From Candidatus Rhodoferax odensensis (GTDB lineage: Bacteria; Pseudomonadota; Gammaproteobacteria; Burkholderiales; Burkholderiaceae_C): 64,000 nt of DNA. How positions within the stretch are numbered: position 1 is the first letter of the stretch; every line of letters begins with the position of its first letter. A model generated the notes under the pieces. The model ran no database searches, was not told the origin of the DNA, and was given only the letters and a program-made list of their open reading frames with translations. The stretch is from assembly GCA_016718405.1 (NCBI GenBank), contig JADKDJ010000038.1:124001-188000 (forward strand), in the 5' to 3' direction. Position numbers and translations under genes: made by a program. Positions 35,579 to 45,019 of the stretch are shown one piece after another.

Positions 35579-36469
35579 TTATGACGAGATCGGCTTGACC
35601 AGTGGCATCGCCATTTCAATGTGGCTGATTCCCGCCTCTTCGAATGGCTCGCCACGCGGGCGAAACCCCTGGAGCAGGTAAAACTCCTCGGCCCGTCGTT
35701 GCGCGTACAGACACACCTCCTGATCGCCCCGCATCGACGCCACTTCCAGAAGGGCCCGCAGCACATCGCGGCCGAGATGCGAGCCTCGCAGAACCCGGTT
35801 GACCGCCATGCGGCCGACCCGCCCGACACCCGGCGCGTGCTGCAGCAAGCGCGCGGTGGCCACCGGCTGCCCCAGGCGATTGCGCGCCAGGGCGTGCACG
35901 GCGCCGGGATCGAACTCGTCGCTGGCCATCTCTGACGGAATGCCCTGTTCGTGCTCAAACACCTCGGCTCTGACCTGGCTGGCTCCATCGCGCAATGCGT
36001 TCCAGGGGCCAACCTCGATCTTCACCATGGGTTCCCGCGCCTCGTAGCCCGCCAAAATCGCGCGCAAAGCCTCCGGGACGGGTTTGGATTTCTGCGTACG
36101 CGGATCGGCAAAGACGTAGACCAGCTCGCAACTGATCAAGTGCTCGTCGCCGCGAAAGATGGCGCCCGAGAACAGTATCGATGACTTGCCAATGTGCTGG
36201 CAGCGGATGGACACATCAAGCTGATCGTCCACCCGTGCCGAACCCAGGTACTCAACCGTGGCCTTTCGCACATACAAATCGCCGCCAAGCTGCACCATGG
36301 CTGACTCGTAGGGCAGCGCCAAGGCGCGCCAATAGTCGGCGATTGCCGTATCGAAGTACATCAGGTAGTGGGCATTGAAGACGATTTTCTGCATATCCAC
36401 CTCGGCCCAGCGCACGCGCAGGCGGTGGATAAAGCGAAAGTCCTTACGTCGCAGCAGGGTCATGGTCAA
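35579..36469 (-). CDS. YbgC/FadM-type acyl-CoA thioesterase fused to GNAT acetyltransferase
   Basis: Two domains in 296 residues. Residues 1 to about 145 are a hot-dog thioesterase (RVRWAEVDMQKIVFNAHYLM with the catalytic aspartate D25, then YFDTAIADYWRAL, YVRKATVEYLGSARVDD). Residues about 150-296 are a GNAT domain (EVFEHEQGIPSEMASDEFD, ATARLLQHAPGVGRVGRMAV, FYLLQGFRP). The GNAT part resembles the YjdJ/ElaA-like group. Linking an acyl-CoA hydrolase to an acyl-CoA-using transferase suggests related acyl substrates. It is read leftward toward the ligase gene; the gap is about 12 bases. Confidence 0.9.
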   Translation of the reverse strand: MTMTLLRRKDFRFIHRLRVRWAEVDMQKIVFNAHYLMYFDTAIADYWRALALPYESAMVQLGGDLYVRKATVEYLGSARVDDQLDVSIRCQHIGKSSILFSGAIFRGDEHLISCELVYVFADPRTQKSKPVPEALRAILAGYEAREPMVKIEVGPWNALRDGASQVRAEVFEHEQGIPSEMASDEFDPGAVHALARNRLGQPVATARLLQHAPGVGRVGRMAVNRVLRGSHLGRDVLRALLEVASMRGDQEVCLYAQRRAEEFYLLQGFRPRGEPFEEAGISHIEMAMPLVKPISS

Positions 36470-36521
36470 ACATCCGTTGAAAACGCGCTTCGCAGCGCCG
36501 CGTGCGGCAACCAGGGCCTGT

Positions 36522-37394
36522 TCACTTGAATGTAACGGAGACCGGCAGCGCGCCGTTCAGCCCGTAATACGTGGCGACGGCCTTGACCCCTGGTTTGGGT
36601 GGCACCAGCGGCGAGAACGAGCCCAAGCTGATCAGCTCGCCCGGCTTCATTGCCAGGCCTTCCTTGGCCAGCGCCTGTGCCAGCCAGACCACGGCGTTGA
36701 GGGGATGCTCCAGGATGTCCGAGCCTTTTCCCCGACCGAACTCGGCACCCTTGTCGTCTGACAGGACGACCGTCATGTCGCGCAGCGCGTCCAGCAAGGC
36801 ATAGCGCTCGCCCCTGGTCAGCGGCACCGCAAGCGGCTGACCGGTAACCCCCAGACGGGCGCCCACATTGATGGCGTTGATCGCTGGCCCATTGAGTTTG
36901 GGAGGCGCAAGCACGGTCAGATCGGGAAGCTCGATGAACGGGATCACTTGGTCAATCGCTTCGAGCACGTCCATCGGCGTCTTGGCCTGATTGATCGCTT
37001 CGCTGCGCACACGCACCAGCATGTCCGCCTCGAACAAGGGCCTCGCGCCGAACGCAGCCTCGACCACCGCGCCGTCGGCCAGCAGCATGCCCCGGTAGAG
37101 CTTCCCCCAAGTTGGCTTGTCATAGCCAAACCGCTTCTGCACGGCTGGATTGGTCAGGCCGGCCTTATAGCCCACCACCGCACCCAGACGTGCCGCCAGC
37201 AAGGTGTTGACCTTGGCGCGACTGCACGCGCCGTCTTCCTCGCTCAGCCCTTGCGGGTTGGCCGCGGGCGTCTTGGCGGCATAGCTGGCGATCAGGTCGG
37301 CGACCTGCTGGTCCGTCAGGCACTCGGTGTGAGCAGGCATGCCAGCTATCGCCAACGCGACTGCCAGCAGGGTAGATCTGAATTGCACAGTCAT
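36522..37394 (-). CDS. 2-oxopent-4-enoate hydratase/FAH-family-like protein with signal peptide
   Basis: The 290-residue product belongs to the hydratase/decarboxylase branch of the fumarylacetoacetate hydrolase fold. It has VVGYKAGLTNPAVQKRFGY, GMLLADGAVVEA, the metal-binding pattern LFEADMLVRV, PFIELPDL, GRGKGSDILEHPLNAVVWLA and PGELISLGSFSPLVP. Cytoplasmic relatives (MhpD, DmpE) act in aromatic meta-cleavage pathways. Unusually, it starts with a clear signal peptide (MTVQFRSTLLAVALAIAGMPAHTE) so the enzyme should be periplasmic. No catabolic partners are adjacent; an iron alcohol dehydrogenase gene is divergent, with 51 bases between starts. Natural substrate unknown. Confidence 0.85.
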   Translation of the reverse strand: MTVQFRSTLLAVALAIAGMPAHTECLTDQQVADLIASYAAKTPAANPQGLSEEDGACSRAKVNTLLAARLGAVVGYKAGLTNPAVQKRFGYDKPTWGKLYRGMLLADGAVVEAAFGARPLFEADMLVRVRSEAINQAKTPMDVLEAIDQVIPFIELPDLTVLAPPKLNGPAINAINVGARLGVTGQPLAVPLTRGERYALLDALRDMTVVLSDDKGAEFGRGKGSDILEHPLNAVVWLAQALAKEGLAMKPGELISLGSFSPLVPPKPGVKAVATYYGLNGALPVSVTFK

Positions 37395-37445
37395 CTCCTC
37401 TTGTTACAGTGAGGTCTACATCGTACAACTGACCTGTCGCCACAC

Positions 37446-38582
37446 ATGTCTCTGATCCACTACATCACACAAGTACAGTTTGAATTCGGCGCGGTCAGGC
37501 TGCTGGCCCCGGAGTGCCAACGGGTTGGCATCACTCGCCCGTTGATTGTTACCGACGCCGGCGTCAAAGCGGCTGGTCTGCTGCAACAAGCGCTTGACGC
37601 TCTGCCCGGCTGGCCCGTGGCGGTTTACGACCAGACGCCGTCCAATCCGACCGAAGCCGCAGTTCGCGCAGCGGCAATGATCTACCAGTCACAAGCGTGT
37701 GATGGCTTGATCGCGGTTGGTGGTGGCTCTGCGATTGATTGCGCCAAGGGTGTGGCGATTGCCGCCACGCACGACGGCCCGCTGACCCATTACGCGACGA
37801 TCGAAGGTGGTTCACCACGCATCACCGAGCGTGCGGCGCCCTTGATTGCGGTACCGACCACCAGCGGCACCGGCAGCGAAGTTGCTCGCGGGGCCATCAT
37901 CATCGTCGATGATCATCGCAAGTTGGGATTCCATTCCTGGCACTTGGTGCCCAAGGCTGCCATTTGCGATCCCGACCTGACGCTGGGTTTGCCGCCCAAG
38001 TTGACCGCGGCCACCGGCATGGACGCCATTGCCCACTGCATGGAGACGTTCATGTCCTCGGCGTTCAACCCGCCCGCCGATGGCATCGCACTCGATGGTC
38101 TGCATCGCGCCTGGGCCCATATCGAACGCGCCACGCGCGACGGCAGCGACCGCGAGGCGCGACTAAACCTGATGAGCGCCTCCATGCAAGGGGCCATGGC
38201 GTTCCAAAAGGGCCTGGGCTGTGTGCATTCGCTCAGCCACAGTCTGGGGGGCATCAATCCGGGCTTGCACCACGGCACCTTGAACGCGGTGTTCCTTCCA
38301 GCCGTGATCGAGTTCAATGCTGCCGCACCCTCGATCCAAACAGAGCGGCGGCTACAACGCATGGCCAGCGCCATGGGCCTTGACGCCGCAGCGGACATTC
38401 CCGCCGCCATCAAATCCCTGAACCAGCGCCTTGGCTTGCCAACAGGACTGGCGGCGATGGGGGTGCAATTGGAGTGGTATGACGCAATCGTCAGCGGCGC
38501 CATGGCCGACCATTGCCACAAGACCAATCCACGCATCGCAAGTGCCGAGGACTATCAAAGGCTGCTGCGGCAATCCATGTAA
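37446..38582 (+). CDS. Iron-containing (group III) alcohol dehydrogenase
   Basis: Cytoplasmic NAD(P)-dependent dehydrogenase of 378 residues. It has the dinucleotide-binding GGGSAIDCAKGVAI (about 97-110), PTTSGTGSEVARGAI, and the Fe-binding region TGMDAIAHCMETFMS with the metal histidines. KGLGCVHSLSHSLGGINPGLHHG completes the motif (stated here as GCVHSLSHSLGG and GLHHG). Iron alcohol dehydrogenases reduce or oxidise short-chain alcohols and aldehydes, or 4-hydroxybutyrate and maleylacetate in some members; the specific substrate is not clear. It is divergent from the exported hydratase-like gene. Confidence 0.9.
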   Translation: MSLIHYITQVQFEFGAVRLLAPECQRVGITRPLIVTDAGVKAAGLLQQALDALPGWPVAVYDQTPSNPTEAAVRAAAMIYQSQACDGLIAVGGGSAIDCAKGVAIAATHDGPLTHYATIEGGSPRITERAAPLIAVPTTSGTGSEVARGAIIIVDDHRKLGFHSWHLVPKAAICDPDLTLGLPPKLTAATGMDAIAHCMETFMSSAFNPPADGIALDGLHRAWAHIERATRDGSDREARLNLMSASMQGAMAFQKGLGCVHSLSHSLGGINPGLHHGTLNAVFLPAVIEFNAAAPSIQTERRLQRMASAMGLDAAADIPAAIKSLNQRLGLPTGLAAMGVQLEWYDAIVSGAMADHCHKTNPRIASAEDYQRLLRQSM

Positions 38583-38685
38583 GCACTGAGACGCTCGCGG
38601 TGCGCTGCGCCCGACCCGTGCCGCAAGCCGGGCCCATCAACCGGTGGCTAGAATTGCTCCAGCAATCCGCGATTGGAAAGGCGCT

Positions 38686-39336
38686 GTGAGTTTTCTCAAC
38701 CAACTAAAGTCCCAGGCAAATGCTTTGCAAACCGCGCAAAGTACAGACAAGGCTGTTCTGGAGGCCAACTGCCAGCAAACCGAGTGGGCGTGCAAGACGG
38801 CGTGGCAATACCTCAGTGAGTTGTCCCGGAACCTGGACATCCTCCAGCCAAACGGCCCGGCACTAACCCTCGATGGCAAGACCGCATGGCCCGCCATGCG
38901 CTTGATCGATTTTCGCGTCGATGCGCGCAAGAAAAAACTTCGCGATGAGGAGGTCTTTGACTACATCGCCATGGGCTGGAATGTGGCGCCGCGCCACGGC
39001 GCTCCTTTCGAGGCCAGCGTCAGCGCCAATTTTCCGCCCGGCTTGCAGCGCATTGAGTCCCGTCTGGCAGCGGGAACGGTCAAACACGAGCGCGTTGAAG
39101 TGCGCCACCCCGAGAACAACACACTGCAGGCGTTTCGATTCGATTACAAAACCGAAGCCCGCGGCACGATCACCATCACACCCGACCATGACCGGGCCAA
39201 TCTTGCGTTTCGGCTGGCCAACGTTCGTGCCTTCGAAGTGGTCACCGTGGCATTCGCGGCTGAATTGGTGCGCTATGACTTGATGGATGAACTGGCCAAA
39301 CTGATCACGGGTGAAGCCAGCACCTTTTTGCCCTGA
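38686..39336 (+). CDS. Conserved hypothetical protein
   Basis: Cytoplasmic protein of about 216 residues with no signal or membrane segment. A helical N-terminus (SFLNQLKSQANALQTAQSTD) precedes an alpha/beta part with VEVRHPENNTLQAFRFDYKT, ITITPDHDRANLAFRLANV and a helical end. I recognise the general type as a family common in Burkholderiales without an assigned function. The GTG at 38686 is chosen because GGAAAGG precedes it and because it gives the family-like MSFLNQL start; an ATG at 38644 extends the frame upstream without a ribosome-binding site. Confidence 0.75.
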   Translation: MSFLNQLKSQANALQTAQSTDKAVLEANCQQTEWACKTAWQYLSELSRNLDILQPNGPALTLDGKTAWPAMRLIDFRVDARKKKLRDEEVFDYIAMGWNVAPRHGAPFEASVSANFPPGLQRIESRLAAGTVKHERVEVRHPENNTLQAFRFDYKTEARGTITITPDHDRANLAFRLANVRAFEVVTVAFAAELVRYDLMDELAKLITGEASTFLP

Positions 39337-39397
39337 GGGGCGGCAGACGGTCCCTTGTGCCGATGGCTACCCGGGCGGTGCAGGTCGATTGGATTGA

Positions 39398-40717
39398 ATG
39401 AACACCCCGTTACAGCGCTCAGAGGCGCGACCACAACTGAGGAGGTTCGCCGTTGCGCTGGCGTTGCTGCTCGTTTTGGCAACGGCTGGAGTTCTTGCTC
39501 TGCAGCACTGGATCGACTCCGATGACTTTCGTGCCAGAGTCGAGCGCGAGGCTGGCGACGCGCTGGGCGTTCGAGTCACACTCAAACGCCTGGGCGTTGA
39601 TCTCTGGCCGGTACCGGCTCTGAGTGTTTCGGGGTTGCGGATTGAAACCCGGCCAGCGCTGACACTTGATCGCATGGAAATCCGCCCAACGTGGAGCGGG
39701 CTGCTGCAGGGCCGATTGGAGTTGGCAACGCTGTTGCTACACGGCGTGACGCTGCCCCAGGACGGGATCGACGCCGTTTTGGCCGGGCTGCAGCGCAAGA
39801 AGCGTCAGACACCCACCCCGCCCAAGGACCAAGAGACACAGAGCGCGTCGGCACTGCGCTACGTGCCCGCACGCACGGTGCTGGACAGTTTGACCTGGGT
39901 GAGTGCCCAGGGCACTCGTATCACCCTTGACGCGGATGTTCGCCTTAGCCCGCAGGGTTTGCCGGATGACGTGACCGTCAATGTATTGAAAGGCGCCATG
40001 CAAGGGGCCAAGGCGCACCTGCAGCGCCGGGACAATGACTGGACGGTCGCGGTCCAGGTCGGCGGTGGTACGGTCAAGGGTAGCGCCCAGCTACAGCCAG
40101 CCGCCCAAAAGGGCGCGAAGTTCGCGCTCAAGGGTCAGTTGGAGACCCGGGCCGTCGAAGTCGCCGCCTTGAGTGACACCTCGAAACCGGTGCTGAGCGG
40201 GCGCCTGGATGCCGACACCACTTTTGGGGCGAACAGCGCAACCCTTGGCGCCTTGTTGGACCTACTGCAGTCCCACAGCAAGTTCAACGTACGCAACGCC
40301 GTGGTGCACGGCATTGATCTGGCTCGTGCCGTCAAAACAGTTGGCCTCAATCGCGGCGGGGAAACGCGCCTCGACACCCTGGCCGGGCAGGTCACAACGC
40401 GGGGCCGCGCGATGCAACTGAGCAGTTTGGTGGCGAGTTCGGGCGCCCTGAGTGCGACGGGCCACGTGGCCGTGGCACCAAACCGTGCCTTGAGTGGGCG
40501 CGTGAGCGTGGACTTGGCGGCCCGGGCGGTCGGCACCGCCGTTGGAGTACCTCTGGATGTGGGTGGCACCCTCGATTCACCCGAAGTCACCCTGACGCGC
40601 GCCGCCCTGATCGGCGCCGCCATCGGAACCGTCGTGATGCCAGGCGCAGGAACCGGTGCCGGCGCCTCTTTGGGCGACAAAGTCGGCGACAAACTGAAGA
40701 ACATCTTTGGCAAGTAG
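39398..40717 (+). CDS. AsmA-family protein
   Basis: A 439-residue inner-membrane-anchored protein. Residues 15-35 are a transmembrane segment (LRRFAVALALLLVLATAGVL), followed by a large periplasmic domain with the AsmA N-terminal pattern (RVEREAGDALGVRVTLKRLG, PVPALSVSGLRI) and a C-terminal AsmA_2-like region (LLDLLQSHSKFNVRNAVVHG). The tail is glycine-rich and hydrophobic (IGAAIGTVVMPGAGTGAGAS). AsmA-like proteins act in outer-membrane lipid homeostasis and possibly in phospholipid transfer. It converges on relA, separated by 52 bases. Confidence 0.88.
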   Translation: MNTPLQRSEARPQLRRFAVALALLLVLATAGVLALQHWIDSDDFRARVEREAGDALGVRVTLKRLGVDLWPVPALSVSGLRIETRPALTLDRMEIRPTWSGLLQGRLELATLLLHGVTLPQDGIDAVLAGLQRKKRQTPTPPKDQETQSASALRYVPARTVLDSLTWVSAQGTRITLDADVRLSPQGLPDDVTVNVLKGAMQGAKAHLQRRDNDWTVAVQVGGGTVKGSAQLQPAAQKGAKFALKGQLETRAVEVAALSDTSKPVLSGRLDADTTFGANSATLGALLDLLQSHSKFNVRNAVVHGIDLARAVKTVGLNRGGETRLDTLAGQVTTRGRAMQLSSLVASSGALSATGHVAVAPNRALSGRVSVDLAARAVGTAVGVPLDVGGTLDSPEVTLTRAALIGAAIGTVVMPGAGTGAGASLGDKVGDKLKNIFGK

Positions 40718-40769
40718 CTGCGGCAAACCCGCTTTTTGCCCTGCCCTGCCGCGCGCGGAGGCGCGGTCC

Positions 40770-42995
40770 TCAACGCCGTCGCGCTGACTGCACCCCGTTG
40801 AGTTCGGCCACGGTGGCCAGCACCTTGGTCAATCGCCCGGAGTCCGATACCTCCACCGTGAAGGTCATCCAGGCGATGCCTTTGATCGATTGGGTCTGCA
40901 CACCGATCACGTTCATCTTTTCCTTGGCGAATACCTCAGAAATGTCACGCAGCAGGCCCTGGCGGTCCTGCGCCTGGATTGCCACGTCGACCGGGTAGAC
41001 GGCACCCAAGGTCGACTTGGGTGCGCCCCACTGCACGTCAATCACACGATCGCCGTTCCTGGCCACCATCTCGCGCAGGTTCGGGCAATCGCAGCGGTGC
41101 ACACTGACGCCCTTGCCCCGCGTCACAAATCCGCTGATGGCATCCGGCGGCGCCGGTTTGCAGCACTTGGCCAGCTGTGTCAACAACGAATCGACCCCCA
41201 CCACCAACACGCCGCCCTTGCCAGAGTCATGGCCACGCGGCTTCTTGAGGTGCACGACGTCATCGTCGCTGGGCAGCGGCTCGGGCGGGCGCAGCAGGAT
41301 TTCGATGTTGCGCAGTGAGAACTCGTCTTTGCCGATCACGGCAAACAAATCGTCTGCCGAGTTGAAGCCCAGTTGCGATGCCAAATCCTCCAGCTTCACA
41401 GCGGTCTTGCCTTCGCGCTGCAGCAGCTTCTCCACCGCCTCGCGGCCACGCGCTACCGTTTCACCCACAGCCAGCGCGTTGAACCAGGCGCGCACCTTGG
41501 CCCGCGCACGGTGGCTGACCAGAAATCCCAGCTCGGGGTTAAGCCAGTCGCGCGAGGGACCGCCCTCCTTGACCACCGTGACTTCCACCGTCTGCCCGTT
41601 CCTGAGCGGCGTGTTCAGAGGCACCAGGTGCCCATCGACGCGCGCACCGCGACAGCGGTGGCCCAGGTTGGTATGTACGCTGTACGCAAAGTCGACGGCA
41701 GTTGCGCCTTGTGGCAGCTCGACGATGGCTGCATCCGGTGTCAGCACATAGATGCGATCTTCGAATACACCTTGACCTTGCTCGCTGGAAAGGTCTCGCT
41801 CCCAGGCGAGCAACTGGCGCAGCACCGCGATCTTGGCGTCGTAGTCGCTGCTGGCCGAGACACCAGCGTAGCCTTTCGCACCGGCCTCCTTGTATGCCCA
41901 ATGCGCGGCCACGCCATGCTCGGCATGGTCGTGCATGGCTTGGGTGCGCACCTGGATCTCGATCGGTCGCCCCAGAGTGTCGCGCACGATGGTGTGTAAA
42001 GACTGGTAGCCGTTGGGTTTGGGTCGCGCGATGTAGTCGTCAAACTCATCCGTAATGGGTGAGAACTGGCTGTGCACCCAACTCAAGGCCGCATAACACT
42101 CGGGCACGGTGGCCACCACAATGCGCAGGGCGCGGATGTCGTAGACCTGATCAAAGCCCAGCGACTTGCCTCGCATCTTCTTGACAATACTGTAGATGTG
42201 TTTGGGTCGGCCCTGCACCGTGGCGTTGATTCCCTGGCTGCTGAGTTCGTCTTGCAGCCGCTCGCGCAGATGTTCGACGTAGGTTTCTCGCTCGACGCGC
42301 TTTTCGTCGAGCAGACGCGCCACTTCGCGGTAGGTATCGGGCTCCAGGAAACGAAACGCCAGGTCTTCCATTTCCCACTTCAGTTCCCATATTCCCAGGC
42401 GATTGGCCAGTGGTGCAAACACCTGCAGTGACTCACGCGCCAACGCTGGCGGCACTGCGAGCTTGCTCGATGCGAAGTGGCGAAGTGTCTGCAGCCGCGA
42501 AGCCAGGCGCAGCAGCACCACGCGCAGGTCACGCGAGAACGCCAGTAACATTTTGCGTACGTTCTCAGTCTGCGCGGCGGCAGTTTGCGCCATCGGGATG
42601 GCCACCTGCGCCTGGGCCGCCGCCAACTGCGTCTGGCGCGCCTGGCGTTGCACGCGCACCAGCTTGGTGGTTTCCACCGCCAGTCCGGCGAATTGCTCGC
42701 CAAAGGCTTTGGCAATCACCTCCTGTGGCTTGGTCAAGTGGTCACAGGCGTACACCAGGTACGCCACCGCCTGCATCGCTTCGGAGCCGCCAATCGTCTT
42801 GAGGATGGCGGCTACTGCGTCGGCGTGGGCCAGCGTATTCTCGCCCGTGTCTAGGACTTCGCTTGAAATGAGTGGCTCGGCGAAGCTGCGCGCGCGCACC
42901 AACGCCTGGTCCTGCTCGGGCAGACTGTGCTCGGTAGCGGCGATGAGTTGAGGTCGCGGCGCACCGGTCCCCGGCTCGTGCGGCAGGCTTTTCAT
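40770..42995 (-). CDS. relA: (p)ppGpp synthetase RelA
   Basis: Ribosome-associated stringent-response synthetase of 741 residues. The HD hydrolase domain (about 40-190) has lost its metal ligands: the position of the HD motif reads VYACDH, so hydrolysis is not expected, as in beta/gamma RelA. The synthetase domain is complete (RPKHIYSIVKKMRGKSLGF, YDIRALRIVV, DEFDDYIARPKPNGYQSLHT). TGS (IYVLTPDAAIVELPQGATAV), a conserved-cysteine zinc-finger region (AKCCKPAPPDAISGF, HRCDCPNLRE) and an ACT domain follow. I start at ATG 42995 (MKSLPHEPG); the longer in-frame start at 43034 overlaps the upstream gene. Confidence 0.93.
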   Translation of the reverse strand: MKSLPHEPGTGAPRPQLIAATEHSLPEQDQALVRARSFAEPLISSEVLDTGENTLAHADAVAAILKTIGGSEAMQAVAYLVYACDHLTKPQEVIAKAFGEQFAGLAVETTKLVRVQRQARQTQLAAAQAQVAIPMAQTAAAQTENVRKMLLAFSRDLRVVLLRLASRLQTLRHFASSKLAVPPALARESLQVFAPLANRLGIWELKWEMEDLAFRFLEPDTYREVARLLDEKRVERETYVEHLRERLQDELSSQGINATVQGRPKHIYSIVKKMRGKSLGFDQVYDIRALRIVVATVPECYAALSWVHSQFSPITDEFDDYIARPKPNGYQSLHTIVRDTLGRPIEIQVRTQAMHDHAEHGVAAHWAYKEAGAKGYAGVSASSDYDAKIAVLRQLLAWERDLSSEQGQGVFEDRIYVLTPDAAIVELPQGATAVDFAYSVHTNLGHRCRGARVDGHLVPLNTPLRNGQTVEVTVVKEGGPSRDWLNPELGFLVSHRARAKVRAWFNALAVGETVARGREAVEKLLQREGKTAVKLEDLASQLGFNSADDLFAVIGKDEFSLRNIEILLRPPEPLPSDDDVVHLKKPRGHDSGKGGVLVVGVDSLLTQLAKCCKPAPPDAISGFVTRGKGVSVHRCDCPNLREMVARNGDRVIDVQWGAPKSTLGAVYPVDVAIQAQDRQGLLRDISEVFAKEKMNVIGVQTQSIKGIAWMTFTVEVSDSGRLTKVLATVAELNGVQSARRR

Positions 42996-43011
42996 CAGGC
43001 GATGCGTCCGA

Positions 43012-43911
43012 TTAAGGAGCCAGCAAGAAAGCACTCACGACGTCGACCTGATCCAGCGCGACCAGCGTTGGTGCGTGACCCACGCCCGCAAACTGCACCA
43101 ACCGCGCTTGGGGACCACGCTGCGTCATGGCCAACGCCGTGTCGTGCGACAGCAGGTCCGACTGGGCACCGCGCAGCAGCAGTGTTTGGGCGGTGATGTT
43201 GTCATACTGTTGCCACAGCATCGCCTCGCCTTGCTCGGCGGAAGCCTGGGTCACCGCGCCAAACGGAACCGCGATTGCCGGGTCGTAATGCAGGGTCAGC
43301 GCCCCACTGGCGTCGTTGATCGGCCTGACCATCGCTTGCGACAGGGCCAGCCATTGAGCGGGCGTATGTGGTCCGAACCCGATCGAGATTGCACGCATGG
43401 CGTCGGCGGCCTGTTCAACCGACTCAAAGCGACCCGTATTACCGAGATACTGCCCGATCCGCTGCAGCGCCTGCCACTGAATCACGGGGCCCACATCGTT
43501 GAGGACCAGACGCCGCACCGGCGCCGGCACGGGCAAACCGGCTTGGCCGCACACCACCATACCAATCAAACCCCCCATGCTGGTGCCAACCCAGTCCAGT
43601 GTGGTGGGATTGAGCGTCGCCAGCAAGGCCACGATGTCGGCAGCATAGGTGGGCAGTTGGTAGTGCATGGGGTCCTTGAGCCAATCGCTGCGGCCACGAC
43701 CGACCATGTCCGGGCAGACCACCCGGATGGGCGCCGCCGAGCGTTCGCACAGGGCTCGGGCCAACACATCAAAGTCACGCCCTTGGCGCGACAGCCCATG
43801 CACGCATACCACGACATGGGCCACGCTGGCGTCGCCCCATTGCCAGTAGGCCATGCGATGTCCCCCTGCAGCATCGGGACAGGATAGGTAGTTCAGCGTA
43901 GGTTCAGACAT
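43012..43911 (-). CDS. Alpha/beta hydrolase
   Basis: Cytoplasmic alpha/beta hydrolase of 299 residues. It has the oxyanion-hole region VVVCVHGLSRQGRDFDVLA, the nucleophile elbow DWVGTSMGGLIGM (serine about residue 125), the acid in LLRGAQSDLLS and the histidine in FAGVGHAPTL. The family covers esterases and C-C hydrolases; the substrate is not evident. I start at the ATG at 43911 (MSEPTLNYLSC), since the upstream extension has no family similarity. It lies 16 bases upstream of relA on the same strand, so the two may be co-transcribed. Confidence 0.88.
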   Translation of the reverse strand: MSEPTLNYLSCPDAAGGHRMAYWQWGDASVAHVVVCVHGLSRQGRDFDVLARALCERSAAPIRVVCPDMVGRGRSDWLKDPMHYQLPTYAADIVALLATLNPTTLDWVGTSMGGLIGMVVCGQAGLPVPAPVRRLVLNDVGPVIQWQALQRIGQYLGNTGRFESVEQAADAMRAISIGFGPHTPAQWLALSQAMVRPINDASGALTLHYDPAIAVPFGAVTQASAEQGEAMLWQQYDNITAQTLLLRGAQSDLLSHDTALAMTQRGPQARLVQFAGVGHAPTLVALDQVDVVSAFLLAP

Positions 43912-44022
43912 GTTGCAATGGGGCCTCGATAATGGCGTTTGATCGCTCGTCTGGTTGACGAACAAGCGCTGACCACATCGTAATTCAATCGACGCACCCT
44001 ACCACCCTTGACGGAGAATCCC

Positions 44023-44793
44023 ATGCTAAAAGGCAAAACTGCGCTTGTGACCGGATCGACCAGTGGCATTGGCCTTGGCATAGCCAAGGCCTTGGCCCGC
44101 CAGGGCGCGAACATCGTGCTCAACGGTTTCGGCGACGTAGCGGGCCCGCAAGCGGAAGTTGCGTCGCTGGGCGTGCGGGTGGGCTACCACGCGGCCGACA
44201 TGAGCAAGCCTGACGAGATTGAGTCCATGATGGCGCACGCCGCCCAGCAGTTTGGGCGCGTTGACGTCCTGGTCAACAACGCTGGTATCCAGCATGTCTC
44301 CAGGATCGAGAGCTTCCCGGTGGAGCGCTGGGACGCCATCATCGCCATCAACCTGTCCAGCGCGTTTCACGCGACGCGGCTGGCCTTGCCAGCCATGCTG
44401 GCGGCGGGTTGGGGCCGAATCATTAACGTGGCCTCGATTCATGGGCTGGTGGGCTCGGCCGAGAAGTCAGCCTACGTTGCGGCCAAACACGGCGTGGTTG
44501 GCCTGACCAAGGTCACTGCGCTGGAAAACGCCACCACCGGCATTACCTGCAACGCGATCTGTCCGGGTTGGGTTTTGACGCCGCTGGTGCAGAAGCAGGT
44601 CGATGCCAAGGCCGCTGCGCTGGGCGTGTCCAATGACGAGGCGGTAAAACTGCTGCTGCAAGAGAAAGAGCCGTCGATGCAGTTCACCACGCCCGAAGAG
44701 ATCGGCGAGTTGGCGGTATTCTTCTGCTCACCGGCAGGCAACAACGTGCGCGGCGTGGCCTGGAACATGGATGGTGGCTGGACCGCGCAATAG
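44023..44793 (+). CDS. bdhA: 3-hydroxybutyrate dehydrogenase
   Basis: Short-chain dehydrogenase of 256 residues that oxidises (R)-3-hydroxybutyrate to acetoacetate with NAD, in mobilisation of polyhydroxybutyrate. It has the Rossmann motif ALVTGSTSGIGLGIA, NNAGIQHVSRIESF, the catalytic YVAAKHG (Y/K) and the 3HBDH-type start VLNGFGD. The C-terminal NNVRGVAWNMDGGWTAQ is also typical. The ATG at 44023 has GGAGA 8 bases upstream and is preferred over the in-frame ATG at 44008. It is divergent from the alpha/beta hydrolase gene. It appears to end a section unrelated to the nitrate cluster that follows. Confidence 0.93.
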   Translation: MLKGKTALVTGSTSGIGLGIAKALARQGANIVLNGFGDVAGPQAEVASLGVRVGYHAADMSKPDEIESMMAHAAQQFGRVDVLVNNAGIQHVSRIESFPVERWDAIIAINLSSAFHATRLALPAMLAAGWGRIINVASIHGLVGSAEKSAYVAAKHGVVGLTKVTALENATTGITCNAICPGWVLTPLVQKQVDAKAAALGVSNDEAVKLLLQEKEPSMQFTTPEEIGELAVFFCSPAGNNVRGVAWNMDGGWTAQ

Positions 44794-45019
44794 CGTGGCG
44801 GGCGCTACTGCGTGCCGGTGCCGTGGCCTTCGTCCCGCACGCTCGCATCGCGGGTCCGTTCAGTTTGCTGCACTCATTGGGTTGGGCGACGCCCGAACTT
44901 GGTGCGTGGGCGTGACTGAGCGGGCCGACCTCTCGGGCGGCATCACAAAAGGATGGTGACCCTGGCGCCCAGTGAAGCAGATCGCCCCCAACAAGGTGCC
45001 CACGGGTCATCGCGCAAGC

